Program-made: the position numbers and the translations under genes
Assembly (NCBI RefSeq): GCF_003614885.1
Contig: NZ_QZMS01000007.1
Coordinates: 248,001 to 312,000, forward strand
From: Photobacterium salinisoli
GTDB lineage: Bacteria > Pseudomonadota > Gammaproteobacteria > Enterobacterales > Vibrionaceae
Length of the DNA stretch: 64,000 nucleotides
Direction of reading: 5' to 3'
Shown here: piece after piece, positions 1 through 8,248 of the stretch
Layout: each line of letters begins with the position of its first letter
Numbering within the stretch: position 1 is the first letter of the stretch
Notes under the pieces: model-generated
Databases searched by the model: none
Seen by the model: only the letters and a program-made list of their open reading frames with translations
Told to the model about the DNA's origin: nothing

Positions 1-709
1 CTTTGGCGGCGATTATGTGCTGGCTCCTTCTGCGCTGGGTGTGGAAGGTACAATACCGCGAATGCGTGAGCTGACCTATGTCGTGCCCAAACCGGCCAGC
101 AAGGAAGAGATTGAAGAGCTGATTGCCGATTATGCGCAGGCGGCGATTAATGCGCTGGAAGCAGGTTTTGATGGTGTCGAGATCCATGGCGCGAACGGTT
201 ATCTGATTGATCAGTTTCTGCACTACAGCAGCAACGTGCGTGACGATGAGTTCGGTGGTAACGCAGAAAACATGGCGCGCTTCCCGCTGGCCGTGGTCGA
301 TGCCGTAGTGAAAGCCATTGGCGAAGATCGCACAGCACTGCGCCTGTCACCGGGGGCCTACTTCAATATTGATGCTGATGCCCGCGATCGCGAGGTGTTT
401 GATTATCTGTTGGGTGAGCTTGAAAGCCGTAATCTGGCGTTTTTGCATGTGGGCGTGTTCGACGACAGCATGGAATTTGATTATCTGGGCGGTACAGCTT
501 CTGAGTATATGCGCTCACATTACAGCAAGACGCTGGTCGGCGTGGGCGGTTTTACGCCGGAAAGCGGTAGCCAGGCGATTGCAAACGGCAAATTCGACTT
601 GCTGGCGATTGGCCGTCCTTTGATTGCCAATCCGGATTATGTCGCCAAAGTCAGAGCCGGTGAACCACTGACCGAATACTCAGATACCATGCTGGCCGAG
701 CTGGTATAA
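1..709 (+). CDS. NADH:flavin oxidoreductase / alkene reductase (Old Yellow Enzyme family), 5'-truncated
   Basis: This is the C-terminal part of an FMN-dependent ene-reductase, reading in frame from base 2; the start lies before the window. Family landmarks visible are the helix ending in GFDGVEIHGANGYL with the following DQFL, the GG-ENMARF segment, the RLSPG loop, and the C-terminal GGFTPESG and AIGRPLIANPD stretches that line the FMN phosphate site of TIM-barrel OYEs. Enzymes of this family reduce activated C=C bonds, nitro compounds or quinones using NAD(P)H; the exact substrate cannot be read from the sequence. A strong hairpin terminator follows the stop codon. Confidence 0.85.
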   Translation, partial: FGGDYVLAPSALGVEGTIPRMRELTYVVPKPASKEEIEELIADYAQAAINALEAGFDGVEIHGANGYLIDQFLHYSSNVRDDEFGGNAENMARFPLAVVDAVVKAIGEDRTALRLSPGAYFNIDADARDREVFDYLLGELESRNLAFLHVGVFDDSMEFDYLGGTASEYMRSHYSKTLVGVGGFTPESGSQAIANGKFDLLAIGRPLIANPDYVAKVRAGEPLTEYSDTMLAELV

Positions 710-737
710 GCAAGGTTTTTACTTTTTGCATGAGACG

Positions 738-764
738 AACGGAAGGCGCAGCCTTCCGTTTTTT
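738..764 (+). terminator. Rho-independent terminator after the alkene reductase gene
   Basis: A perfect 10-bp stem (AACGGAAGGC / GCCTTCCGTT) with a GCA loop runs directly into a T tract. It lies about 30 bases after the stop codon of the oxidoreductase. Confidence 0.9.
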
Positions 765-948
765 GTTACGAGAGCAAAACGGCCTTTACGGTTTGCACCA
801 TAGCACTTCTTTTGCATGGCTCTTTGAGCCGATCAATGGAAGGGATAGTGCGATTTTCTCAATAGTGTACAAAGTGAGTCACGCCAGCGCTTCCCGGTAA
901 GCCACACTCTGTATTGGGTTCTGTGATTGATATAACAAGGATACCAAG

Positions 949-1365
949 ATGAGTGATTTACTGGATCAAGCAACGCTGTTTTTTGAAGCGTGTGAAACAG
1001 GAAAAGGCTGGCAAGCCTGCCAAACTTATTGTCATCCTGACGCGACTTTCTCATCGCAAACTGCAGTGCTTGCCGAGGTGAATACGCTTCAGGCGTACAC
1101 CGAGTGGATGAAAGAATTATTCATGCCGATACCGGATGGTCGTTACGATCTCAAATTTTTTGCGGAAGATGAGAAACGGTCATGTGTTGCCGCTTATGCC
1201 GTTTTCCATGGCACCAGCAGTGGTCCGGGTGGACCGGTTGATCCGACAGGAAAAACGGTTGAAGCAGACTATGTCTATGTGATGCAATTTGAGGGAAATC
1301 TGATTCGGCATATGACGAAAATATGGAACGATGGCATCAGTCTCCAGCAACTGGGGTGGATGTAA
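949..1365 (+). CDS. SnoaL/NTF2-like small protein
   Basis: A 138-residue cytosolic protein with the pattern of the NTF2/SnoaL fold: an N-terminal helix (LLDQATLFFEACETG), a helix then 'HPDATFSSQT', a Trp-containing helix around LQAYTEWMKEL, and beta strands in the C-terminal half (VAAYAVFHGT, VEADYVYVMQFEGNLI, MTKIWND). The fold is used by isomerases, hydratases and plain ligand binders, so no reaction is assigned. The start is supported by an AAGGA sequence eight bases upstream. It is a stand-alone gene between the reductase terminator and the ycaQ-like gene. Confidence 0.65.
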   Translation: MSDLLDQATLFFEACETGKGWQACQTYCHPDATFSSQTAVLAEVNTLQAYTEWMKELFMPIPDGRYDLKFFAEDEKRSCVAAYAVFHGTSSGPGGPVDPTGKTVEADYVYVMQFEGNLIRHMTKIWNDGISLQQLGWM

Positions 1366-1426
1366 TGCTGGTAACGTAAGGCAGTCACCGGCGGTTAAAA
1401 GCAACAAAATTGAGGTTCATTAGGGA

Positions 1427-2677
1427 ATGATGACAGTGATAGAAATAAAACGGCCGCAGGATCTGGCGCGTTTACGGCGCCTGGCGTTGGCTGCACAGGG
1501 TTTACTTCAGGCTCAGCCTTATGGGCGCGGCCTGACCGGAGCACGCAAAGCGATTAACCACTTAGGCTATGTGCAGATAGACACCATCTCTGTGGTGGAG
1601 CGCGCACATCATCATGTCATTCATTCCAGAGTACCTCAGTTTAAACCCGAGATGACCAACCAGATGTTGCTGAACGGCGACATTTTTGAATACTGGTCGC
1701 ATGCGGCAGCGTTTCTTCCCATGGCTGATTTTCGCTTTTCCCTACCTTATAAACATGCCATCAAAAGCGGGCAGACTCACTGGTACCGGGAGCGGGATCA
1801 GAAACTGATGAGGGAGTTGCTGGCCCGAATCCGTTCGGATGGCCCGCTTCGCTCCAGAGATGTCGAGACCAAAGCGAAGAAACGAGCAGGCTGGTGGGAC
1901 TGGAAACCTGCCAAAAAAGCCCTCGAACAGCTGTATATGGAAGGTGACCTGATGGTCAGCAGTCGCGAAGGCTTTCAGAAAACCTACGATTTAACCGAGC
2001 GGGTGCTGCCCGCTCACGTGGACACCCAAATGCCAGAGACGGCGGATTTCGCGGCGCATTTGCTGGAGCGTCAGCTGTGCAGCCATGGATTGATGTCCAT
2101 GAAAGGACTGACTTATCTGCGCCGAAGCACCGATCTGCGCAAAGCGGTGAAAGGTTTAGTGCAGGAAAAGCTGGCGCTGGGCGAGCTGGAACAAGTGAAA
2201 GTCAGCAGCGGAGAAATCTTCGTGATGGAAGCCGGCGCACTGGAGCGTCCGGTTCCCCGGCTGAATCAGCGCATGCTGATCCTGTCTCCGTTCGACAATG
2301 CCGTGATTCAGCGGGATCGGCTCAAATCGCTGTTTGACTATGACTATCAGATTGAATGCTATGTGCCTGAAGCCAAGCGTCAGTTTGGCTATTTCTGCCT
2401 GCCGCTACTCTATCGCGGTGAATTCATTGGACGGATGGATTGCAAAGCGCACCGCAAGATCAGCCACCTGGAAATCAAATCCCTGCATATCGAAAATTAT
2501 CGCTTTGATGAAGAACAGTTGATTGCCGCTTTTGGTGCGGCTGTCGCGCAGTTTTGTGATTTTCAGGCATGCAGTACAGTGTCTCTGACCCAGGCTTATC
2601 CCAAACAGCTTGAGCCACAGTTACAAAGTGCACTCAAGGGGCTGGAAGGCAAGCAGGAATCGGCCACTGATAACTGA
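1427..2677 (+). CDS. ycaQ: YcaQ/AlkX-type winged-helix DNA glycosylase
   Basis: A 416-residue protein of the HTH_42 (DUF1006) family. Escherichia coli YcaQ (AlkX) excises alkylated bases, including those in interstrand crosslinks. Visible marks are the N-terminal LARLRRLALAAQGL helix, the QIDTISVVERAHHHVIHSRVP motif region typical of the family (QxD in the active site; residues about 50-70), the WSHAAAFLPM segment and the PFDNAVIQRDR loop near residue 290. Two ATG codons are adjacent at 1427 and 1430; the AGGG sequence upstream is better spaced for the second. It probably acts alone in DNA repair. The role is inferred from family membership. Confidence 0.8.
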   Translation: MMTVIEIKRPQDLARLRRLALAAQGLLQAQPYGRGLTGARKAINHLGYVQIDTISVVERAHHHVIHSRVPQFKPEMTNQMLLNGDIFEYWSHAAAFLPMADFRFSLPYKHAIKSGQTHWYRERDQKLMRELLARIRSDGPLRSRDVETKAKKRAGWWDWKPAKKALEQLYMEGDLMVSSREGFQKTYDLTERVLPAHVDTQMPETADFAAHLLERQLCSHGLMSMKGLTYLRRSTDLRKAVKGLVQEKLALGELEQVKVSSGEIFVMEAGALERPVPRLNQRMLILSPFDNAVIQRDRLKSLFDYDYQIECYVPEAKRQFGYFCLPLLYRGEFIGRMDCKAHRKISHLEIKSLHIENYRFDEEQLIAAFGAAVAQFCDFQACSTVSLTQAYPKQLEPQLQSALKGLEGKQESATDN

Positions 2678-2771
2678 AAAAGCAGGGGAGCCGCCTGCGT
2701 ATGAACATCAGGTTTTATGTCGTTCATAGGCAGGCCGGTGATAGCGATTCAGGCAAAGCGACTCAGGTCGC

Positions 2772-3104
2772 TTAGCCACAACACTTTTTGAATTTCTTGC
2801 CACTGCCGCAAGAACAGGGATCGTTGCGGTTTGGTGTCTTTTCAAAGCTGATGGTGGCGGGTTTGCTCAGCAATGTATCAAGTTCTACCGTGTTTTCTTC
2901 CTGAGCGGCATCGACAACAATATTGGCCACGATGGCGTGTTCAGCAACGATCGCTTCAATGTCCGCTTTGCGTGCTTCCGTGTTCACCACGACAGAAATG
3001 GGCGCTTCTTCAGTGCCTGCCTTTACGCCACGATTGACGTTATAGCCCGACTGAGCATGGTTTTGCATCACATCTCTGCGGCCTTTGAAAAAAAATTTTG
3101 ACAT
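2772..3104 (-). CDS. SEC-C motif protein of the PBPRA1643 family
   Basis: A 110-residue protein ending in a textbook SEC-C zinc-binding motif (NRNDPCSCGSGKKFKKCC), as found at the C terminus of SecA. The start MSKFFFKGRR and the central IEAIVAEHAIVANIVVDA strand-helix match the Vibrionaceae/Shewanella family named after PBPRA1643. The function of the family is unknown; the metal-binding tail suggests protein or ribosome interaction. No obvious Shine-Dalgarno precedes the start. It is monocistronic and convergent with the ycaQ-like gene. Confidence 0.8.
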   Translation of the reverse strand: MSKFFFKGRRDVMQNHAQSGYNVNRGVKAGTEEAPISVVVNTEARKADIEAIVAEHAIVANIVVDAAQEENTVELDTLLSKPATISFEKTPNRNDPCSCGSGKKFKKCCG

Positions 3105-3202
3105 TGGAGATTCATCACTCGCTGGTATGACGTAACAGAGCGGCGATTATACGCATAAATGGTCATTGATAAAGCAGTGATGAAACAAACTCACCAAGAA
3201 AC

Positions 3203-3227
3203 GCCCTTCAGACCCGTACTGAAGGGC
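3203..3227 (-). terminator. Hairpin downstream of the SDR gene
   Basis: A perfect 9-bp inverted repeat GCCCTTCAG / CTGAAGGGC with a 7-base loop. On the minus strand it is followed by GTTTCTT, so it plausibly ends the SDR transcript. Confidence 0.55.
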
Positions 3228-3278
3228 TGCACGCAGCGTGCTCAAATCGAGTGCTGTTTTCCAGCGGGCCGCGCTGAT

Positions 3279-4007
3279 TTACAGCCCGAACCCGCCGTTG
3301 ACTTCCAGTACGGCATTACGCATAGCCAGCGATTGATCAGACAGCAAGAAGTCGATGGCGCCGATTTGATCGCCGGGCGATAACACCCGGCCTAATGGCG
3401 TGCTGTCTAAAGAAGCAAACAACGCGTGTTGCTGCTCAGCAGTCATGCCGGCTTTAGACTGAATCTCTGTTGCGGTGACACCAGGACGAACCGAATTGAT
3501 CCGAATACCCTGTGGCGCGAATTCGAGATTGGCGACACGGGCAATCGCTTCAAAGGCAGCTTTACTGGCCGAATACACAGCACCGTTGGCAAACGCCTTG
3601 TTGACGGCAATGCTGGACACAAACACCACACTGGAAGGGTTGTTGAGGATCGGATGGAACTGCTGCAGCGTCAGCCATGGCCCTTTGGTATTGATGTCCA
3701 TAGTCAGATCAAATGCCTCTTCCGTGGTCGTCAGCATGGATTCAGGATAAAAAACACCGGCGTTCAGCACCAGGCCATCAAGCTGAATCTTGTCTCGTTT
3801 GAGTGTGGCCGCAAGCTGTTTAATCTGTTCTGAACTGGCGCTGTCTGCCACATACCCGGCGCAGCCAATGGCCTGCGCAGCCTTATCAATTCTGCCCTGA
3901 TCCCGGCCAGTGATGATGACCTGATGGCCGGACTGAACCAGATGCTCTGCCAGTGCCCGTCCGATGCCGGCTGTACCGCCAGTGATTAAAATTGTCTTTT
4001 CTTTCAT
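3279..4007 (-). CDS. Short-chain dehydrogenase/reductase, DltE-like
   Basis: A 242-residue classical SDR. The nucleotide-binding motif TGGTAGIG lies at residues 9-16, NAG at about 82-84, and the catalytic Ser near 131-132, Tyr145 and Lys149 (YSASK) are intact. Enzymes of this type transfer hydride between NAD(P)H and small alcohols or ketones; the substrate is unknown. A GGAG Shine-Dalgarno stands eight bases before the ATG. The gene is divergent from a LysR regulator (4136) with a 128-bp shared promoter region, a layout that usually means the LysR protein controls the SDR. Confidence 0.8.
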   Translation of the reverse strand: MKEKTILITGGTAGIGRALAEHLVQSGHQVIITGRDQGRIDKAAQAIGCAGYVADSASSEQIKQLAATLKRDKIQLDGLVLNAGVFYPESMLTTTEEAFDLTMDINTKGPWLTLQQFHPILNNPSSVVFVSSIAVNKAFANGAVYSASKAAFEAIARVANLEFAPQGIRINSVRPGVTATEIQSKAGMTAEQQHALFASLDSTPLGRVLSPGDQIGAIDFLLSDQSLAMRNAVLEVNGGFGL

Positions 4008-4135
4008 GGTATTGCTCCTGCCTGTGAGTTTGTCTCTAGCTGTGTGGACAGCGTATCAGCTTGATTTGTTGTCAATAAGACACCAATATGGCTACAGACT
4101 GATTCCAAAGTAGAAACAAAGACACAAGGGTGGAT

Positions 4136-5029
4136 ATGTCATACCTTAATTTGCCGCTGCTGCACGTCTTTCATCTGGTGGCAGAGCGCGGCAGCTTTCA
4201 GGCCGCAGCAACTGAACTGCATTTACCGCGATCCTCGGTCAGCAAGAAAATTCGCCAGCTTGAGCAGTTTATTGGTCAGCCTTTGCTGCACCGCTCCACC
4301 AGGCAACTGCAGCTGACGGACGTGGGTCGAAACCTCTTGCTGGGTACCGGCGATCTCAGAGCGGTGTTATCTAACCTGCATGGCATCATTGACGAAACAC
4401 AGCAGACGCCAAAAGGGCGGGTGAAAATCAGTGCCAGTATTCTGATGGGGCAGCGCTTTGTGGTGCCGGTGCTGAAACAGCTTCGCCAGACGTATCCGGA
4501 TATTGTGATTGATCTGAGTCTGGATGATCAGACAGTCGACTTGCTGGATGCGAAAATTGATATTGCCATTCGTATCGGTCAGCTACCGGATTCTTCCTTG
4601 ATTGCCCGGAAAATCGGGGATAAACATTGGGGATGGTTTGCCTCGCCGCGTTACCTTGCTGAGTGGGGCCGCCCGCAAGCACCGCATGAGCTGGCGCAGC
4701 ACGACTGCCTGGTGTTTGAAAATACGTCCAGTCGCTTCAATTTCTGGCCCTTTCAGGACGCGAACGGCGACACAGAAACGGTTGAAGTGGCCGCGGCAAT
4801 CAAAACCGATAACAGCCGGGCTTTGGTGGACATGGCGTGTGAAGGGCTGGGGATTATTATGGTTGATCCTGCTTTCGTGCGGCAGGAGTGCCAGCAAAAT
4901 CTGTTAGTGCCTGTGCTGACAGACTGGCGCCACCCAGAGCGCAGTCCGATACAGCTGGTTTGTATCGGCGAACGGACTAAAGCATCGCAGGCGGTCTGGC
5001 AATATCTGCTGGCGCACTGGCCGGGGTAA
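4136..5029 (+). CDS. LysR-family transcriptional regulator
   Basis: A 297-residue LysR protein. The N-terminal winged helix is clear (LPLLHVFHLVAERGSFQAAATELHLPRSSVSKKIRQLEQ), followed by the linker helix and the periplasmic-binding-like effector domain (from about residue 90; SLDDQTVDLLDAKIDIAIRIG). It resembles the group of regulators that flank SDR or MFS genes. I prefer the ATG at 4136, which has AAGGG five bases upstream, over the GTG at 4130. It is divergent from the SDR gene and probably regulates it and itself. Confidence 0.8.
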   Translation: MSYLNLPLLHVFHLVAERGSFQAAATELHLPRSSVSKKIRQLEQFIGQPLLHRSTRQLQLTDVGRNLLLGTGDLRAVLSNLHGIIDETQQTPKGRVKISASILMGQRFVVPVLKQLRQTYPDIVIDLSLDDQTVDLLDAKIDIAIRIGQLPDSSLIARKIGDKHWGWFASPRYLAEWGRPQAPHELAQHDCLVFENTSSRFNFWPFQDANGDTETVEVAAAIKTDNSRALVDMACEGLGIIMVDPAFVRQECQQNLLVPVLTDWRHPERSPIQLVCIGERTKASQAVWQYLLAHWPG

Positions 5030-5069
5030 AGCCATTATCGATAGTCAATGAAGAAAAGGATATTCAGGT

Positions 5070-5432
5070 ATGTATCAAGGTCAGTGTCATTGCGGCAATG
5101 TCCGGTTAACCATTACGCGACTCACCCAAACCGCCACCCGCTGTAATTGTTCGCTCTGTCACCGTTATGGGGCGCTGTGGGGGTATCTGACTGAGTCTGA
5201 GGTGGAGATTCAGGTGGGGGAATCCGGCACTGAATATTATGAGCACGGTGATAAGTGCATTCATTTTCATCGCTGCAAACGCTGTGGCTGCGTGACACAT
5301 TATTCCTCGGCGCCAGATTCCGGTAGTGATCGGCTCGCGGTGAATTACAGTATGTTTTCTGCACAAGATATTGTGCCGGTCCGAATCCGGTTGTTTGATG
5401 GGGCGGATACCTGGCAGTTTATTGACGAGTGA
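5070..5432 (+). CDS. GFA/CENP-V family zinc-binding protein
   Basis: A 120-residue protein with the zinc pattern of the GFA fold: C6xC8 (QCHCGN), CxCxxC at residues 25-30 (CNCSLC) and a later CxxCGCVTHY. The founding member was described as glutathione-dependent formaldehyde-activating enzyme; most homologues have no proven reaction. It follows the LysR gene by 40 bases in the same direction and has a GGATATTCAGGT region upstream. It ends at a bidirectional hairpin shared with queC. Confidence 0.75.
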   Translation: MYQGQCHCGNVRLTITRLTQTATRCNCSLCHRYGALWGYLTESEVEIQVGESGTEYYEHGDKCIHFHRCKRCGCVTHYSSAPDSGSDRLAVNYSMFSAQDIVPVRIRLFDGADTWQFIDE

Positions 5433-5470
5433 GTGCAGTGTTCAGGCGGGTCATGAAGATGCAGACGGCA

Positions 5471-5494
5471 AACCAGCCGCTGTGGCGGCTGGTT
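5471..5494. terminator. Bidirectional hairpin between the GFA gene and queC
   Basis: A perfect 10-bp stem AACCAGCCGC / GCGGCTGGTT with a TGTG loop, located between two convergent genes. No long T tract is present on either side, so termination strength is uncertain. Confidence 0.5.
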
Positions 5495-5520
5495 ACTGCT
5501 GAGCGGATTCAGGCCGGAAT

Positions 5521-6219
5521 TTAAGCCTGGTTTGCAGCCTGCTTGTCGGTCAGTGCTTTCATCACCACGTCTTTATTGTTCAGGTAAGACTCCAGACCTT
5601 CACGGCGCAGGTCGCACGACGGGCAGTTGCCGCAGCCATCGCCAATAATGCCGTTGTAACAGGTCAGGGTCTGATGGCGGATATATTCCAGCTTCCCGTG
5701 CTGATCGGCCAGCGCCCAGGTTTCGGCTTTGTTGAGCCACATCAGCGGCGTTTCAATGCGCAGCGGACGATCCATACCCAGCACCAGCGACTGATTCAGT
5801 GACTGCACAAATGCATCGCGACAATCCGGGTAGCCGGAGAAGTCGGTTTCACACACGCCAGTAATGACGGCTTCGGCGCCTATCTGGTAAGCGTAAATGC
5901 CTGCCAGCGTCAGGAACAGGATGTTACGACCCGGCACAAACGAATTGGGTAAGCCGTTATCTTGCAGTTCATGAGACACCGGAATGTTGTCGCGGGTCAG
6001 TGAACTGATGGCCAGTTCGTTGAGCAGGCCGACGTCCATTACCTTGTGCGCGGCAACGCCTAAGTCTTTAGCAATGGCCTCAGCAACTTCGATTTCCAGC
6101 TTATGGCGCTGACCATAGTCAAACGTGAGGCAATGGACTTCATCATAATTGGCCATAGCCTGAATTAAACAGGTGGTCGAGTCCTGTCCGCCACTGAAAA
6201 CGACAACGGCTTTGCGCAT
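5521..6219 (-). CDS. queC: 7-cyano-7-deazaguanine (preQ0) synthase QueC
   Basis: A 232-residue N-type ATP pyrophosphatase that converts 7-carboxy-7-deazaguanine to preQ0 with ATP and ammonia, in queuosine tRNA modification. The PP-loop SGGQDST is at residues 9-15, followed by [23 protein letters not shown], the [12 protein letters not shown] motif and the C-terminal zinc cluster [10 protein letters not shown]. Length equals the E. coli enzyme. A GGAG sequence sits seven bases before ATG. In E. coli queC also lies near decR and mdlAB, which supports orthology. Confidence 0.95.
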   Translation of the reverse strand: MRKAVVVFSGGQDSTTCLIQAMANYDEVHCLTFDYGQRHKLEIEVAEAIAKDLGVAAHKVMDVGLLNELAISSLTRDNIPVSHELQDNGLPNSFVPGRNILFLTLAGIYAYQIGAEAVITGVCETDFSGYPDCRDAFVQSLNQSLVLGMDRPLRIETPLMWLNKAETWALADQHGKLEYIRHQTLTCYNGIIGDGCGNCPSCDLRREGLESYLNNKDVVMKALTDKQAANQA

Positions 6220-6324
6220 TGTGTTGCTCCGAATCTGGTTTAAAAAGAAGGCACATCCTACCCTGAGAGTCAGGATATGCCAAGTTAGCTGTCACTTCAG
6301 CCAATGCCGGCCGGGAGTGACGGA

Positions 6325-7392
6325 TTAGCTGAGTTGCCCTGTCTGTTCGAAGGCAGCCAGTTGCTCTAGATAGGGCTGAATATCACCTATGTTACTGGCG
6401 ACCCAGTCGGTGTCGAAATAGGTATCCAGATAGCGTTCACCACTGTCGCACAGCAAGGTCACGATTGAGCCTTGTTCACCGCGTGCTTTCATGTCACTGG
6501 CGAGTTGCAGCACGCCGTACAGGTTGGTACCGGTAGAGGCGCCCGCTTTTCGGCCCAGCAGTTTTTCCAGCCAGTGAACGGTTGCTATGCTGGCCGCATC
6601 CGGAATAGTGCGCATGTCATCGACCACGTCCGGGATAAAGCTGGGTTCGACACGCGGACGGCCAATCCCTTCAATGCGGCTGCCACGCTCCCCTTTCAGG
6701 GCGGGATCGCGGGTGAGGTAGTAATCGTGAAAGACCGAATGCTCAGGATCCACCACACATAATTGGGTGTCGTGCATCTGATAACGGATATAGCGGCCTA
6801 TGGTGGCAGAGGTGCCGCCTGTGCCGGCACTCATGACAATCCATTTCGGGACAGGGTGTGCTTCTAACTGCATCTGCTCGAAAATGCTCTTGGCAATATT
6901 ATTGTTGCCCCGCCAGTCGGTGGCTCGTTCCGCGTAGGTGAACTGATCCATGTAATGACCGTTCAGGTTTTCAGCCAAACGACGGGATTCGTCATAAATC
7001 TGGCAGGGGTCGTCTACAAAATGTGCCTGGCCGCCATAGAATTCAATTTGTTCAATTTTTTTACGGGCGGTACGACGGGGCACCACGGCAATAAACGGCA
7101 GGCCCAGCAAACGGGCAAAATAGGCTTCAGAAACCGCAGTGCTGCCTGATGAGGATTCAATGATAGTGGTGTGCTCGCCAATCCAGCCATTGCACAGGCT
7201 ATAAAGGAAAAGAGACCGCGCCAGACGGTGCTTCAGGCTGCCGGTGGGGTGAGTGCTTTCATCTTTCAGATACAGGTCGATCCCTTCAATGGCCGGAATA
7301 TCCAGCTTGATGAGATGGGTATCGGCAGAACGCTGAAAGTCGGCTTCGATTTTTCTGATGGCCTGGTTCACCCAGAGTGGATCATGACGCAT
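6325..7392 (-). CDS. PLP-dependent L-cysteine desulfhydrase, Cds1-like
   Basis: A 355-residue fold-type II PLP enzyme of the cysteine synthase/CBS superfamily. [10 protein letters not shown] near residue 52 holds the PLP lysine (K54), [12 protein letters not shown] is the substrate loop, [12 protein letters not shown] the phosphate-binding loop, and [25 protein letters not shown] and GASTGTNL follow. These features agree best with Cds1-type enzymes, which break cysteine into pyruvate, ammonia and sulfide, rather than with CysK/CysM. It is divergent from a DecR-type Lrp regulator, whose E. coli relative controls cysteine detoxification, so the pair probably forms a cysteine/sulfide homeostasis unit. 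AAGGA precedes the ATG. Confidence 0.8.
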   Translation of the reverse strand: MRHDPLWVNQAIRKIEADFQRSADTHLIKLDIPAIEGIDLYLKDESTHPTGSLKHRLARSLFLYSLCNGWIGEHTTIIESSSGSTAVSEAYFARLLGLPFIAVVPRRTARKKIEQIEFYGGQAHFVDDPCQIYDESRRLAENLNGHYMDQFTYAERATDWRGNNNIAKSIFEQMQLEAHPVPKWIVMSAGTGGTSATIGRYIRYQMHDTQLCVVDPEHSVFHDYYLTRDPALKGERGSRIEGIGRPRVEPSFIPDVVDDMRTIPDAASIATVHWLEKLLGRKAGASTGTNLYGVLQLASDMKARGEQGSIVTLLCDSGERYLDTYFDTDWVASNIGDIQPYLEQLAAFEQTGQLS

Positions 7393-7488
7393 GAAACATC
7401 CTTGAAAATTGACTGATTAACTCAGTGAAAGTTTACGCAAATGGAGGGAAATTTCTTTGCTATTATTATTGTTGATTTGATTAGTTAT

Positions 7489-7501
7489 AGAAAATTTTTC
7501 T
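7489..7501. promoter_or_regulatory. Candidate Lrp/DecR operator
   Basis: A near-palindromic A/T element (AGAAAATTTTTCT) lies in the 135-bp divergent promoter region of the desulfhydrase gene and decR. Lrp/AsnC proteins typically bind degenerate A/T-rich palindromes like this. The assignment is inference. Confidence 0.3.
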
Positions 7502-7527
7502 TCCAAACATATCTTTCAGGGAAAAAT

Positions 7528-7989
7528 ATGGCAGAGATAGATACCACAGACCGATTACTGCTGGATTTGCTGCAAATGGATGCCAGTCTGTCACTCAACG
7601 ATTTAGCCGAAGCGGTTAATCTGACCACCACGCCTTGCTGGAAACGGTTAAAACGGCTGGAAGAAGCGGGGATACTGAAGCGACGGGTGGCCCTGCTGGA
7701 TCCGGTCAAATTAGGCCTGTCATTCATTGCCTTTGTACAGATAAAAACCAGCGATCACTCGCAGGACTGGTATCACCGTTTTGTCGCGACCGTGAGTGAA
7801 TTTCCGGAAGTGATGGAGTTTTATCGTATGGCCGGTGAATATGACTACATGATGAAAGTGCAGATGGCAGATATGGCTGCTTTTGACAGCTTTTATAAAA
7901 AACTGGTCAACAGTATCAGCGGATTAACCAACGTGACTTCGACGTTCGCCATGGAGCCACTGAAATACACTACAGCACTGCCGTTATAA
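7528..7989 (+). CDS. decR: Lrp/AsnC-family regulator, DecR (YbaO) type
   Basis: A 153-residue feast/famine regulator. The N-terminal HTH ([46 protein letters not shown]) is followed by the RAM/AsnC ligand domain (about 70-150). The start at 7528 has AGGG six bases upstream and matches the usual family length; the upstream in-frame extension is not family-like. E. coli DecR responds to cysteine and activates cysteine breakdown, and its gene also precedes mdlAB. Here it is divergent from a Cds1-like desulfhydrase, its likely target. Confidence 0.85.
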   Translation: MAEIDTTDRLLLDLLQMDASLSLNDLAEAVNLTTTPCWKRLKRLEEAGILKRRVALLDPVKLGLSFIAFVQIKTSDHSQDWYHRFVATVSEFPEVMEFYRMAGEYDYMMKVQMADMAAFDSFYKKLVNSISGLTNVTSTFAMEPLKYTTALPL

Positions 7990-8248
7990 ATCTCTGATTT
8001 GTTTTAAAAAAGTACTGTATAAAAACCAATATTCCGTTAACGCTGTGAAAATGGGCAGCATCACCTGCTGTTTTGCTGCCATTGCTTACATTTGGGTTGA
8101 TAATCAGCCTGTCTTTTTGCCAATATGTTGCTAAATTGTCACCTCAGTGTGTCAAGCGATTTTATCCTCTCGATCCACCCGAATTTATAATATTTTTCTG
8201 TTCTTCGGCTTACTTTTCGTGAGCAGACCGTGTTTTGCTGGAGGAAAC

